A DNA stretch of 31,624 bases, taken from contig URAD01000019.1 in NCBI GenBank assembly GCA_900545745.1, forward strand, positions 1 to 31,624, written 5' to 3'. Source of the DNA: an uncultured Collinsella sp. GTDB lineage: Bacteria; Actinomycetota; Coriobacteriia; Coriobacteriales; Coriobacteriaceae. Shown here piece by piece: positions 8,269-15,980 of the stretch. Within the stretch, counting starts at the first letter, position 1; the number at the start of each line of letters is the position of its first letter. The notes under the pieces are model-generated. The model was not told where the DNA came from, did not search any database, and was given only the letters and a program-made list of their open reading frames with translations. The position numbers and the translations under genes were made by a program.

Positions 8269-8831
8269 GCAAGAAGAAGAGAACTGGCGATGAGGAGGTT
8301 CCTCATGACGAGTCCGACCGTATAACCGCCGAGTACCTCGCCCGCCTTGCGCTCGAGAGCGTGCGGATGGAGGACTCCCGCGGCGAGGGGCTCACGGGCT
8401 ACGCGGGGCACCTGATGACGGCGCTATCGATAATCGTCGTCGCGCTTGTCACGGTCGCGGAGCCGCTGTTCTCCTGCTTCTCGTCCGTCTGGCAGAGGGA
8501 GATTCTCCTCGCCGCCTATCTCCTGTCGATGCTCTGCTATGCCGCGGGCTTCGTGCTCTGCCTCCTTGCCATACGCAGGAGGAAGTATTGCGTCCTCAAC
8601 TCTCCGAAATCCATATCCGACGCCCTCGAGGGGGTCTTCGCCAGCGAGCTCGACGCCACGAGGACGATATGCGACTCTCTGGAGGCCTACTACGCATCGA
8701 GGAAGGCTTACGATGACCGGACCGTCTCCCTCCTTCGCGTCGCCAATGCCCTGATCCTGATCGCGACCGGTGTGGTTGCGCTTGCCGTCGTCTTCTTCTC
8801 AGTCGTCGGGTTCGTCCTCATAGCCAGCTGA
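8265..8831 (+). CDS. 188-residue membrane protein, possible defence effector
   Basis: GTG start overlapping the microprotein stop by 4 nt. A charged N-terminal region (1-44) precedes two membrane segments (about 46-66 and 80-103) separated by a short loop. A soluble helical stretch (110-155, 'SKSISDALEGVFASELDATRTICDSLEAYY') follows, then a long hydrophobic C-terminus (157-186) that could be one or two further segments. No enzyme motif is visible. Small multi-pass proteins at the end of defence operons often act as membrane-disrupting effectors, but that is an analogy. It resembles SLATT-type effectors only in having paired membrane helices; the C-terminal segment does not fit. No terminator follows. 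Confidence 0.75.
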   Translation: MSKKKRTGDEEVPHDESDRITAEYLARLALESVRMEDSRGEGLTGYAGHLMTALSIIVVALVTVAEPLFSCFSSVWQREILLAAYLLSMLCYAAGFVLCLLAIRRRKYCVLNSPKSISDALEGVFASELDATRTICDSLEAYYASRKAYDDRTVSLLRVANALILIATGVVALAVVFFSVVGFVLIAS

Positions 8832-8959
8832 CCGGCCTGAGCATCCGAAGCGCCGACGCGAACTTTACCTGCAGAAACGATACTTTTTGTTTCAATGAGC
8901 TTTAAACCGTTCTGAGGCACTCAGTCTGTCTTAGCTCGCAGCTAATGAATTCCCGTTCG

Positions 8960-9013
8960 ATCCTTCCTACGATGTGCTGTGTGCCGGCGCGGTAGCCGGA
9001 TCGTAGGAAGGAT
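8960..9013 (+). promoter_or_regulatory. 14-bp perfect inverted repeat sequestering a ribosome binding site
   Basis: ATCCTTCCTACGAT (8960-8973) and ATCGTAGGAAGGAT (9000-9013) are perfect reverse complements with 26 nt between them. The 3' arm contains the GGAAGGA Shine-Dalgarno of the lipoprotein at 9019, so folding of the mRNA would hide the ribosome binding site. No U-tract follows, which argues against a terminator. Control of translation is inferred. Confidence 0.6.
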
Positions 9014-9018
9014 GCATT

Positions 9019-9561
9019 ATGAAAAAGCCCAAGACCGAAATGCTGCTGAGCCGACGCGCTGCGCTTGGCGCGTTTGCAACTGTCGCCCTGGGAGGTGCCG
9101 GCCTGCTTGCCGGTTGCGGAAGCGATGAGGCAACCGTTACTGAGGACGCCGGCGATGGCGACAAGAAAGAAGAGCCCAAGAAGGAAGAGCAGGCAACGAC
9201 CGATCTGGCTGTTGGCACGACCGTGACCACGACCGCTGGTCTCGCTGTCGTCGTCGATGCCGTTCAGACGGGTTTGATCAATTATGATGGCTCGACCATG
9301 ACGGGCATTCACGTTACGTACGTCAACAACGGTGACGAGGGCGCGGACTACAACGTCTACGACTGGAAGGGCGAAGACGCAAACGGTGCCCAGCAGAACC
9401 AGGGTTACTATAGCGAGGGTTCCGATGAGCTGCAGTCGGGCACGCTTGCTGCGGGCGGTTCCGTTTCGGGTAACATTTATTTTGACGGCGACATCAATAA
9501 GGCTCTGTACTTCGCCAACATGTTTGATAAGTCTGCCACCGCAAGCTGGGTTCTTGCCTAG
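9019..9561 (+). CDS. secreted lipoprotein, DUF4352-like
   Basis: 180-residue exported lipoprotein. The N-terminus carries a twin-arginine-like SRR (11-13), a hydrophobic stretch and the lipobox LLAGC, so the mature protein would begin at lipidated Cys33. An acidic/Lys-rich linker (34-60) leads into a beta-rich domain (about 63-180) with 'GLAVVVDAVQTG' and 'GIHVTYVNNGDEGADYNVYDWKGEDANG', a pattern seen in DUF4352/DUF5067 immunoglobulin-like lipoprotein domains of Gram-positive bacteria. Ligand and role are unknown. The ribosome binding site lies in a strong hairpin just upstream. Confidence 0.75.
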   Translation: MKKPKTEMLLSRRAALGAFATVALGGAGLLAGCGSDEATVTEDAGDGDKKEEPKKEEQATTDLAVGTTVTTTAGLAVVVDAVQTGLINYDGSTMTGIHVTYVNNGDEGADYNVYDWKGEDANGAQQNQGYYSEGSDELQSGTLAAGGSVSGNIYFDGDINKALYFANMFDKSATASWVLA

Positions 9562-9599
9562 CGCAATGATGCTGGCAATTTGCAGGGAGGTGAGGCCAT

Positions 9600-10022
9600 A
9601 TGCCCGATAAAAAGTTGACCGAGGAGTTGCTCAACGAGTTGCTCGATGCGCCGAGTATCGACGGCTATATCAGGGAGCACGACTTTGCCGCCCCGTCGCT
9701 TTCGGACTACCTTAAGCAACTGCTGCAGGAAAAGGGTTTGGAGCGTTCGCGCGTGGTGCGTATGGCCGACCTCAACGAAACGTTTGGCTATCAGATCTTT
9801 ACCGGCACGCGCCATCCGAGCCGAAACAAGGTGCTGCAGATTGCATTTGCGATGGCACTATCGATGAAGGAGACAAACCGCGCACTTACGGCTGCCGGGG
9901 CAAACGTCCTCAACTGCAAGGACCGTCGCGATGCGATTATCATCTTTTGCATCGATCGTGGCTGCAGCCTGCAAAAGGTCAATGAGGAGCTGTATCGCTT
10001 TGGCGAGGAGACGGTGAGTTAA
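9600..10022 (+). CDS. helix-turn-helix protein upstream of a Ser/Thr kinase
   Basis: 140-residue soluble protein with GGGAGGTGAGG ahead of the ATG. Residues about 40-100 have the layout of an XRE-like helical DNA-binding domain: 'YLKQLLQEKGLERSRVVRMADLNETFGYQIFTGTRHPSRNKVLQIAFAMALSMKETNRALTAAG'. The C-terminal 35 residues ('RRDAIIIFCIDRGCSLQKVNEELYRFGEE') are helical. It sits 100 nt before a membrane-anchored protein kinase gene on the same strand, an arrangement suggesting that the HTH protein is a kinase substrate or shares its signalling pathway. It could also regulate the upstream lipoprotein. Confidence 0.65.
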   Translation: MPDKKLTEELLNELLDAPSIDGYIREHDFAAPSLSDYLKQLLQEKGLERSRVVRMADLNETFGYQIFTGTRHPSRNKVLQIAFAMALSMKETNRALTAAGANVLNCKDRRDAIIIFCIDRGCSLQKVNEELYRFGEETVS

Positions 10023-10066
10023 CGGCTGACTGTTGGTGGCAGGACCGTCCGCTATATTTCAAACGT

Positions 10067-10102
10067 GCAGGGCACGGGTGCTACAGGGCGTCCGTGCCCT
10101 GC
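10067..10102 (+). repeat. 11-bp inverted repeat before the kinase gene
   Basis: GCAGGGCACGG (10067-10077) and CCGTGCCCTGC (10092-10102) are perfect reverse complements around a 14-nt loop, ending 4 nt before the first candidate ATG of the kinase. No U-tract follows. It may be an attenuating hairpin, a regulator site, or a terminator of the HTH gene. Confidence 0.45.
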
Positions 10103-10117
10103 GCTATGATGGACGCT

Positions 10118-11497
10118 ATGGATACTCAGAACCCAACATATTCCGATGATGAGCTGACCGCCGCGCTCGCCGAGCACCTGGCGTCGTTTGACCGCGATGA
10201 TAGCTATCGCGTGGAACGTGTGCTGAAGCGCTCGTCCGTTGAAACAACCGATCTCGTGTACTTCGAAGGAACCGGCGGAGGGTCGCTCGGCCCCTTTGTC
10301 CGTAAACGCATCGATGCTTCGGCCCAGATTGGCGGAGCACATGAGCGCCTGTTTGCGGCCCAGCGTGCCGGACGGCGTTTTGAGCACCTGCCCCGGATTG
10401 TCGATTGCCGCCGTGCGGGCGACGAGCTCAACGTGGTGATGGAATACATTGAAGGCGAGACGCTCGAGGCCTTGGTGGGGCGCTTGGGTGCGACGCCCGA
10501 TTATGCGCGCGGGTTGTTTCCGGCCCTGTGTGATGCGGTGGCAGAGCTCCATGCTGGATTTGGCGAGGTGGGGAAAGCGCCGGTTCCGATTATCCATCGC
10601 GACCTTAAACCTTCGAACATCATCGTTTCGGGCGTGAGGTATGCCGCCGATGCTGGCATGACCTTCTCGTCGCTGGTGATTATCGACTTGGGAATCGCGC
10701 GCGTATGGCGTGATGGCGCCGATGCCGATACCGTCAAGTTTGGCACACGGCCCTACGCGCCGCCCGAGCAGTATGGGTTTGGGCAGACGAGCGTGCGAAG
10801 CGATGTGTACGCGCTGGGCGCCCTGCTGTTCTTCTGCTTGACGGGGGTCGATCCAAAACCGGGGCTCGACATGCACGAACAATGCGAGATATGCGGCGTT
10901 CCCGCTCCTCTGGCCGATGTCATTTGCATGGCGATGGCGCTCGACCCGGCCAAGCGTTTTGCGAGTGCAGGGGCATTGGGACGGGCGACGCGCGCGGCGT
11001 ACGACCTGAGTTGCCCTGTGCGGCCTCCTGCGCCTGCGCCTGTTTGTGCTCCGGCCTCGGAGACGGTATTAACGCCCCAAGGGCCTCAGGGTTCCACAGG
11101 CCTTCCTAAGCTTGCCGCCCCTGCTGTGCCCGGCCTGCTTTCTCGCATTCCGGAGCCTCTGGGGCGCATTTGGAATACGCTCGTCTGCTTCTCGCTGCTT
11201 GTATTCTTTGCCGGAAGCCACTTTGCCGTTTTTCACCCTACGGGAGCAAACCAAAGCTACCCGACGTGGCTTCTTATAATCGAGTACTTTTTCTTTGTCG
11301 ATGGCCTTATGGTGCTTATGCATTTTGCGCTGCTCGACAAGCGTCGCCTTCGCCGGCGATTCGCGCTGCTCGACAGCTATCGCGGCAAGAAGCTCGCGAA
11401 GCTCTGGCTCAAGGCATTGGGCGTGCTGCTCCTATGCATGATCGTCATAGTCGCGGTTGCCAATGCGACCGGCGTCGTCGATACCTCCGCTACCTAA
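10118..11497 (+). CDS. membrane-anchored serine/threonine protein kinase
   Basis: About 459 residues. The kinase domain (about 25-290) shows the beta3 lysine (K63 in FVRKRID), the catalytic loop HRDLKPSN (D162), a DLG metal-binding triplet (D190-L-G instead of DFG) and a P-loop-like 'GTRPYAPPEQYGFG' with 'SDVYALGALLFF'. A Pro/Ala linker (about 300-350) joins it to three predicted membrane helices (about 360-380, 395-420, 435-458). No extracellular PASTA repeats are present, unlike PknB. In-frame starts at 10094 (GTG), 10106 and 10109 are also possible; none has a clear ribosome binding site. Likely phosphorylates cytosolic partners, perhaps the adjacent HTH protein. Confidence 0.85.
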   Translation: MDTQNPTYSDDELTAALAEHLASFDRDDSYRVERVLKRSSVETTDLVYFEGTGGGSLGPFVRKRIDASAQIGGAHERLFAAQRAGRRFEHLPRIVDCRRAGDELNVVMEYIEGETLEALVGRLGATPDYARGLFPALCDAVAELHAGFGEVGKAPVPIIHRDLKPSNIIVSGVRYAADAGMTFSSLVIIDLGIARVWRDGADADTVKFGTRPYAPPEQYGFGQTSVRSDVYALGALLFFCLTGVDPKPGLDMHEQCEICGVPAPLADVICMAMALDPAKRFASAGALGRATRAAYDLSCPVRPPAPAPVCAPASETVLTPQGPQGSTGLPKLAAPAVPGLLSRIPEPLGRIWNTLVCFSLLVFFAGSHFAVFHPTGANQSYPTWLLIIEYFFFVDGLMVLMHFALLDKRRLRRRFALLDSYRGKKLAKLWLKALGVLLLCMIVIVAVANATGVVDTSAT

Positions 11498-11501
11498 AAG
11501 A

Positions 11502-11524
11502 AAAGGGCCCCGTTGGGGCCCTTT
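11502..11524. terminator. bidirectional intrinsic terminator
   Basis: AAAGGGCCCC (11502-11511), a 3-nt loop GTT and GGGGCCCTTT (11515-11524) form a perfect 10-bp stem with A and T flanks. It lies between the converging kinase and cell-wall hydrolase genes and can serve both. Confidence 0.85.
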
Positions 11525-11534
11525 GCAGTTGCAC

Positions 11535-12668
11535 TTAGATGCGGTTCATCTGAGCGGCGACTTTGTTGTACCAGTCCTGCCACGTGGGCGGGCAGTACTT
11601 TTTGGCCGCAGCCGGGGTAAGGGTGGAGCCGTAGTTGGCGCCCAGATAGGCAACGTGAGCGGAGATGCCCTCGCTCCAGCTGCCAAAGCTGCGCCAACCG
11701 CCGCCACGTGCACTCCAGCCCCAGGCGTTATAAGAATTGGCGCAATAAGCACCCTTGGTGCTCTCGATGCAGGCGATGGCGGGGGACCAACGGGGGTCGA
11801 CACCGGTATTCCAAGCGGCGACGGCAAAGTTGTAGCCCTGGCCTGCCATGGGGGAGCCGGCGAGATAATTGTCGATGCGGCTCGTCCACTCATTAATGAA
11901 CGAATCGTAATCGGAACTACCGGTATTGGAGTTGTTCACCGTGGTGTCGATGGTGGTGTTGGTGTTGGTGGCCTGGCTGCTGGAATTGCTGCCGCTTACG
12001 CCCTCGCCCGAGAGCTTCTCGGCGGCAGCGGCCTTATCGGCCTCAAGCTTGGCAAGCTCGGCGGCATTTTCCTGCTCGGCTTTTGCCTGTGCCTCGCTGC
12101 GGAGCTGCTGGGCCTGCGCCAGCGCATCCTCGGCGTTTTTCTGCTCTGCCTCAAGCTGTGACTTGGCCTGCTGGAGCTCGGCCTTGTTCTGCTCAAGTTC
12201 GGTTTGCATGTTATTGAGCTCTTCGATCTCGTCGACGCTCGAGCTCGTGATCTGGTTGGTGTATTTGCAGGTCGTGATGAACTCACCCAGGCTCTGCGCG
12301 TTGACCAGGAAGCTCACGATGGGATTGGTGCCCTTCTGATACTTGTACAGATCGCGCATGGCAGAGCTTGCCTTGGCCTGCTGCTCGGGAAGCTTAGCCT
12401 CGATTTCCTCGATGCTCGCCTCATTGGAGTCAATCTGCTTTTGCAGGTCATCGAGTTTGGTGCGGGCGTCGTTGTAGGCGCTCGTGGCGGCTTCGATCTT
12501 CTGCTGGGCTGCGGAAAGCTGGTCCTGCGTTGCCTGCGAGGCGGCATACGCCGCAACGGGGGAGAGCATCGGCGTGGCCGTCAGCGCAACGGCGAGCGCG
12601 GCGCTCGTGATGATACGAGCCGGCTTCGACGCAATGAGCGCTGCGGTGCGATGATTCGAATGCTGCAT
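11535..12668 (-). CDS. secreted coiled-coil cell-wall hydrolase-like protein
   Basis: About 377 residues from the ATG at 12666-12668, which has AGAGGG 6 nt upstream; a TTG five codons earlier is less likely. A signal peptide (about 1-43, ending PVAAYA) is followed by a long coiled coil rich in Gln/Glu/Lys (about 45-220) with a short interruption, as in PcsB/CwlO-type proteins. After an Asn/Ser/Thr linker (about 220-255), the C-terminal domain (about 260-377) has 'NFAVAAWNTGVDPRWSPAIACIESTKGAYC', 'YNAWGWSARGGGWRSFGSWSEGISAHVAYL', typical of lysozyme-fold muralytic or glucosaminidase-like domains, with the Glu of CIEST a candidate catalytic acid. Role: peptidoglycan remodelling at the cell surface, inferred. 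Confidence 0.75.
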   Translation of the reverse strand: MQHSNHRTAALIASKPARIITSAALAVALTATPMLSPVAAYAASQATQDQLSAAQQKIEAATSAYNDARTKLDDLQKQIDSNEASIEEIEAKLPEQQAKASSAMRDLYKYQKGTNPIVSFLVNAQSLGEFITTCKYTNQITSSSVDEIEELNNMQTELEQNKAELQQAKSQLEAEQKNAEDALAQAQQLRSEAQAKAEQENAAELAKLEADKAAAAEKLSGEGVSGSNSSSQATNTNTTIDTTVNNSNTGSSDYDSFINEWTSRIDNYLAGSPMAGQGYNFAVAAWNTGVDPRWSPAIACIESTKGAYCANSYNAWGWSARGGGWRSFGSWSEGISAHVAYLGANYGSTLTPAAAKKYCPPTWQDWYNKVAAQMNRI

Positions 12669-12729
12669 CCAGTCCCTCTGCAATCAATCGTAGGTTATGG
12701 TTCGAACGGTATTCTACTACTGCTTTCGA

Positions 12730-12777
12730 CCTCAACTTGAACCTTAAAGGTTCCAAAGGGTCAAGTTGAACTTGAGG
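12730..12777. repeat. nested inverted repeat upstream of the hydrolase gene
   Basis: TCAACTTG (12732-12739) pairs with CAAGTTGA (12762-12769), and inside it GAACCTT (12739-12745) faces AAGGTTC (12747-12753). AAGTTGAACTT-like words recur nearby (12763-12773 and around 12826-12836). These AT-rich repeats lie 60-170 nt upstream of the minus-strand hydrolase start and may be regulator sites. Confidence 0.4.
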
Positions 12778-12902
12778 CTTTGGCTTTGACCTGCAGTTAT
12801 GATGAATTGTTGAGAAACCATAGAGTTCAACTTTAACGTTACGGGGGCCTGTTTAAGAGGGGTTTGGGGCTGTAAAAGCTATCTCAACGTGGGGTTTTAC
12901 AA

Positions 12903-13535
12903 CTACAGCGTGCCCTCCTGGCGAGCCTGCTCAATCTCTTCGAGCGCCTCGGCGGGGGTGAACGAACAGGTGCCGTCGCCGAGTTTGACTACCTGGATAT
13001 CGTCGCCGATATGGACCTCTCCGCCCTTTAGTACCACGCCGAAAACGCCCTCGTGGGGAAAGATGCAGTCGCCGGCTAGATAGTAGATGGCACAGCGTGT
13101 GTGGCAGACCTTGCCGATTTGGCTGATTTCGACAAGCACCTCGCTGCCAAGCTTGAGCTGCGTGCCCAAGGGGAGCGAGAGCAGGTTGATGCCCCGGGTT
13201 GTGAAGTTCTCTCCAAAGTCACCCTCGTGTACGTCGAGCCCGCGTGCCTGCGCCGTCTGGATGGACTCCGCGGCTAAAAAAGAGACCTGGCGGTGCCAAT
13301 GTCCGGCGTGCGCATCGGTAGCGAGGCCAAATTGCTCGATGACGGTGTCGCGTCCATCGGCGACGGGCGACTTGCGAGTGCCTTTGTGCTCCGACGTGTT
13401 GATTGAGACGATACGAGCAGGCCCGTTGTAAGCATCGTTTGCGGTGCGTAGGGGAGCTGCCGTCCGGGCACGATCCGCAAGTTCGCGCTTGGCGGCGTCA
13501 ATGATGGGGTTGTTGATCGGATGAGCCTGGGGCAC
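12903..13535 (-). CDS. MOSC-domain protein
   Basis: 210 residues with a GTG start (13533-13535) behind AAAGG. The MOSC fold is marked by 'GLATDAHAGHWHRQVSFLAAESI' (70-92), 'EGDFGENFTTRGI' (104-116) and the conserved cysteine site C144-H-T-R-C148, followed by 'GVFGVVLKGGEVHIGDDI'. MOSC domains act in molybdenum-cofactor sulfuration or as sulfur carriers; stand-alone members of this size (YiiM-like, MogA-linked) handle Mo cofactors or reduce N-hydroxylated compounds. The first 38 residues are a helical extension. No molybdenum cofactor genes are adjacent, so its partner is unknown. Confidence 0.85.
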   Translation of the reverse strand: MPQAHPINNPIIDAAKRELADRARTAAPLRTANDAYNGPARIVSINTSEHKGTRKSPVADGRDTVIEQFGLATDAHAGHWHRQVSFLAAESIQTAQARGLDVHEGDFGENFTTRGINLLSLPLGTQLKLGSEVLVEISQIGKVCHTRCAIYYLAGDCIFPHEGVFGVVLKGGEVHIGDDIQVVKLGDGTCSFTPAEALEEIEQARQEGTL

Positions 13536-13681
13536 GGTGCACCTTTCGACGGGGCGGGCAACATGTTGAATCCTACAACAATGGTAGGTTCATTGCCCAT
13601 TGTCATACAACGGTGAGCGCCGTCTTCGTGCTGGCCTTCGTGCTGGACGATTACGTCGATTGCCATAGATACGGTGGAGCT

Positions 13682-13711
13682 TTGGGCGCCGGCGGCTTGG
13701 CACGCTAGAAT
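13682..13711 (+). promoter_or_regulatory. possible promoter of the ligase-racemase pair
   Basis: TTGGGC (13682-13687) and TAGAAT (13706-13711) with 18 bp between them give a plausible sigma-70 promoter about 50 nt before the ligase start. Consensus match is moderate. Confidence 0.35.
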
Positions 13712-13767
13712 AAATCAGTTGCGCAAAGACCGCCCATTGTGTGGGCAGTTCATGATAGGAAGTTTCC

Positions 13768-15024
13768 ATGGCATTGCAATTTACAGAGCGCGAGTTCATT
13801 CCCGTGCTGCTCGGTGGCGACATCAACGCCTATTCGGTGGCGCGCGCCTTCTACGAGGAGTACCAGGTCAAGAGTCTGGTCTTTGGCAAGTATCAGACGG
13901 GTCCCGCGTACCGCAGCCAGATTATCGACTACACTCCCAACGTGGATATCGACACCATGCCCGTGATGCTCAAAACCGTCAACGGCATTGCCCAAGCGCA
14001 TGCCGACAAGACGATTGTCCTTGTGGGCTGTGGCGACAACTATGTTGCCCTCGTGGCTCAGGCCAAGGATGCTCATGAGCTGGCGGACAACATCGTCGCT
14101 CCCTACGCGCCCTACAGCATGCTCGAGCAGTGCCAGAAGAAGGAGATCTTCTACGAGCTGTGCGAGAAACATGGCGTGCCCTATCCGCACACGTTTACCT
14201 TTACCAAGGCGATGCTCAATGCCCAGGGTGAGGCGCCTGCCGAAGTGCTCGACCAGATCGATTTTCCTTACCCGATGATTCTGAAGCCTTCTGACGGCAT
14301 CATGTGGTGGCAGCACGAGTTCGAGGGCCAGAAAAAGGCCTATGAGATTGCCGACCGTGCCGAGCTGGAACAGGTCATTCGCGACTCGTATGCCAGTGGC
14401 TACACCGACGACCTGATCTTACAGGACCGCGTGCCCGGTAACGACGAGTACATGCGCGTGCTCACCAGCTATTCCGACCGCAACGGCATGGTGCGCATGA
14501 TGTGCCTGGGTCACGTACTGCTCGAGGAGCATCAGCCCCACGGTGTCGGCAACCATGCCTGTATCATTACCGAGCCTAATGACGAGCTCATGGGCGGCGT
14601 GCGCAAGTTGCTCGAGGACCTTCACTTTGTGGGCTATTCCAACTTTGACGTTAAGTACGACGAGCGCGATGGCTCGTTTAAGTTCTTCGATTTCAACACG
14701 CGCCAGGGCCGCAGCAACTACTACGTTACCAACAGCGGCTTTAACGTTGCCAAGTATGTGGTGGACGAGTATGTGTTCAACCGCCCGTTTGCGCCGGAGT
14801 TTGTGACGGCGCAGGACGAGGCTCTGTGGATGGTCGTCCCCATGGGCGTCGTCGACAAATACGTCAAGGATCCCGAGCTGCGCGCTAAGGTGCATCGCCT
14901 GGACAAGGAAGGCAAGGGCGCCGACCCTTCGTTTATGAAGGGCGACTTTGTCTTTAACCGCTGGCTGCGCATGTGGCACACTAAGCTGCGCCACTTTAAG
15001 CTGTTCAAGACGTATTACAAGTAG
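13768..15024 (+). CDS. ATP-grasp ligase, probable D-aspartate ligase
   Basis: 418-residue ATP-grasp enzyme. The centre holds 'YPMILKPSDGIMWW' (ATP-binding lysine), 'LILQDRVPGNDEYMRVLTSY' and 'GYSNFDVKYDERDGSFKFFDFNTRQGRSNYY', where the acidic D-x-N-R cluster would bind Mg-ATP. The overall design matches carboxylate-amine ligases of the Enterococcus D-aspartate ligase (Asl) type, which attach D-Asp to the third residue of the peptidoglycan stem. ATG 13768 has AGGAAG 6 nt upstream. The next gene is an aspartate racemase about 85 nt on, which would supply D-Asp and strongly supports this substrate. It acts in the cytosol on cell-wall precursors. Confidence 0.8.
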   Translation: MALQFTEREFIPVLLGGDINAYSVARAFYEEYQVKSLVFGKYQTGPAYRSQIIDYTPNVDIDTMPVMLKTVNGIAQAHADKTIVLVGCGDNYVALVAQAKDAHELADNIVAPYAPYSMLEQCQKKEIFYELCEKHGVPYPHTFTFTKAMLNAQGEAPAEVLDQIDFPYPMILKPSDGIMWWQHEFEGQKKAYEIADRAELEQVIRDSYASGYTDDLILQDRVPGNDEYMRVLTSYSDRNGMVRMMCLGHVLLEEHQPHGVGNHACIITEPNDELMGGVRKLLEDLHFVGYSNFDVKYDERDGSFKFFDFNTRQGRSNYYVTNSGFNVAKYVVDEYVFNRPFAPEFVTAQDEALWMVVPMGVVDKYVKDPELRAKVHRLDKEGKGADPSFMKGDFVFNRWLRMWHTKLRHFKLFKTYYK

Positions 15025-15108
15025 ATGAGTGCGGCGCCCGTCCGGTTTGCATCGGGCGGGCGCGGGTACGATACGCGCAATTGCGCAAGCGTCACCAAGG
15101 AGGCGGCG

Positions 15109-15855
15109 ATGGAAAAGCTGGGAGTTATCGGCGGCATGGGCGCCGAGGCCACGTCGTATTACTACGACCAGGTGGTGCGTCATACGGCTGCTGCCTGCGA
15201 TCAGGAACATATCGACATGGTGGTGCTCTCCAAGTCGACCATGCCCGACCGCACGCTGGCCATTAAGACCGGCGAGCATGCCAAGCTGCTGGCGACCATG
15301 AAAGAGTGTGCCCAGGCACTCGAGTCGCTGGGCTGTGCGCACATTGCCATTCCCTGCAACACGTCACACTACTTCTACGACCAGATCCAGTCGTTTACCA
15401 CAGTGCCGATTATCCACATGCCGCGTGAGTCGGTGCGCTATGCTCTGGCCGGTGCGGTGATGGGGGAGTGCGAGTTCGACCCCAACCTGAGTATGCCGGC
15501 CGAGCCGGTGCACAAGATTGGCATCATGGGCACCGACGGAACCGTGGGCGCGGGCGTCTACGGCCGCGAATGTAAGGCTGCGGGTGTTGAGGTTGTCTAT
15601 CCCAGCGAGAAACGTCAGAACGATGTGATGTCGCTTATCTACGATGATGTGAAGGCCGGACGTGAGCCCGATATGGATAAGTTCGACCGCGTGATGTGGG
15701 AGTTCGCCCGTAGCGGCTGCGACCGCGTCATCCTGGCCTGCACGGAGCTCTCGGTGCTGCAGAAATACCGTGAGATGCCCGAGATCACCCTCGACGCCAT
15801 GGACGTCCTGGTGCGCGAATCCATCATCCGCAGCGGCGCTCCCTACCGCCTCTAG
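15109..15855 (+). CDS. aspartate/glutamate racemase family protein, probable aspartate racemase
   Basis: 248 residues starting at the ATG at 15109, with AAGGAGG about 5 nt upstream; the reading frame is open further 5' but that part is not family-like. It begins 'KLGVIGGMGAEATSYYYDQVV' as PLP-independent racemases do. Both catalytic cysteines are present: 'AIPCNTSHYF' and 'ILACTELSVL'. These enzymes interconvert L- and D-Asp (or Glu) by a two-base mechanism. The neighbouring D-aspartate ligase-like gene makes aspartate the likely substrate. A 15-bp terminator follows at 15915. Confidence 0.85.
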   Translation: MEKLGVIGGMGAEATSYYYDQVVRHTAAACDQEHIDMVVLSKSTMPDRTLAIKTGEHAKLLATMKECAQALESLGCAHIAIPCNTSHYFYDQIQSFTTVPIIHMPRESVRYALAGAVMGECEFDPNLSMPAEPVHKIGIMGTDGTVGAGVYGRECKAAGVEVVYPSEKRQNDVMSLIYDDVKAGREPDMDKFDRVMWEFARSGCDRVILACTELSVLQKYREMPEITLDAMDVLVRESIIRSGAPYRL

Positions 15856-15914
15856 CTTCCGACCTGCCAAAAAGGGACAGGTTAATTATGGTGGGTTTTA
15901 TCTGGAGAAACAGT

Positions 15915-15951
15915 AAAGGCCTCGGCTCGTTTGGTGCGAGCCGAGGCCTTT
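15915..15951. terminator. bidirectional intrinsic terminator
   Basis: AAAGGCCTCGGCTCG (15915-15929), a 7-nt loop, and CGAGCCGAGGCCTTT (15937-15951) form a perfect 15-bp stem flanked by A and T runs. It separates the converging racemase and EcfT genes. Confidence 0.9.
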
Positions 15952-15980
15952 TGCGTTGGGCGGTTGCTGTCGGTGGTGAA

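Noticed and set aside
8265..8831. Assignment of the membrane protein to the SLATT effector family
   Set aside because: SLATT domains have two membrane helices followed by a soluble helix; here a further long hydrophobic C-terminus is present and no sequence motif supports the family.
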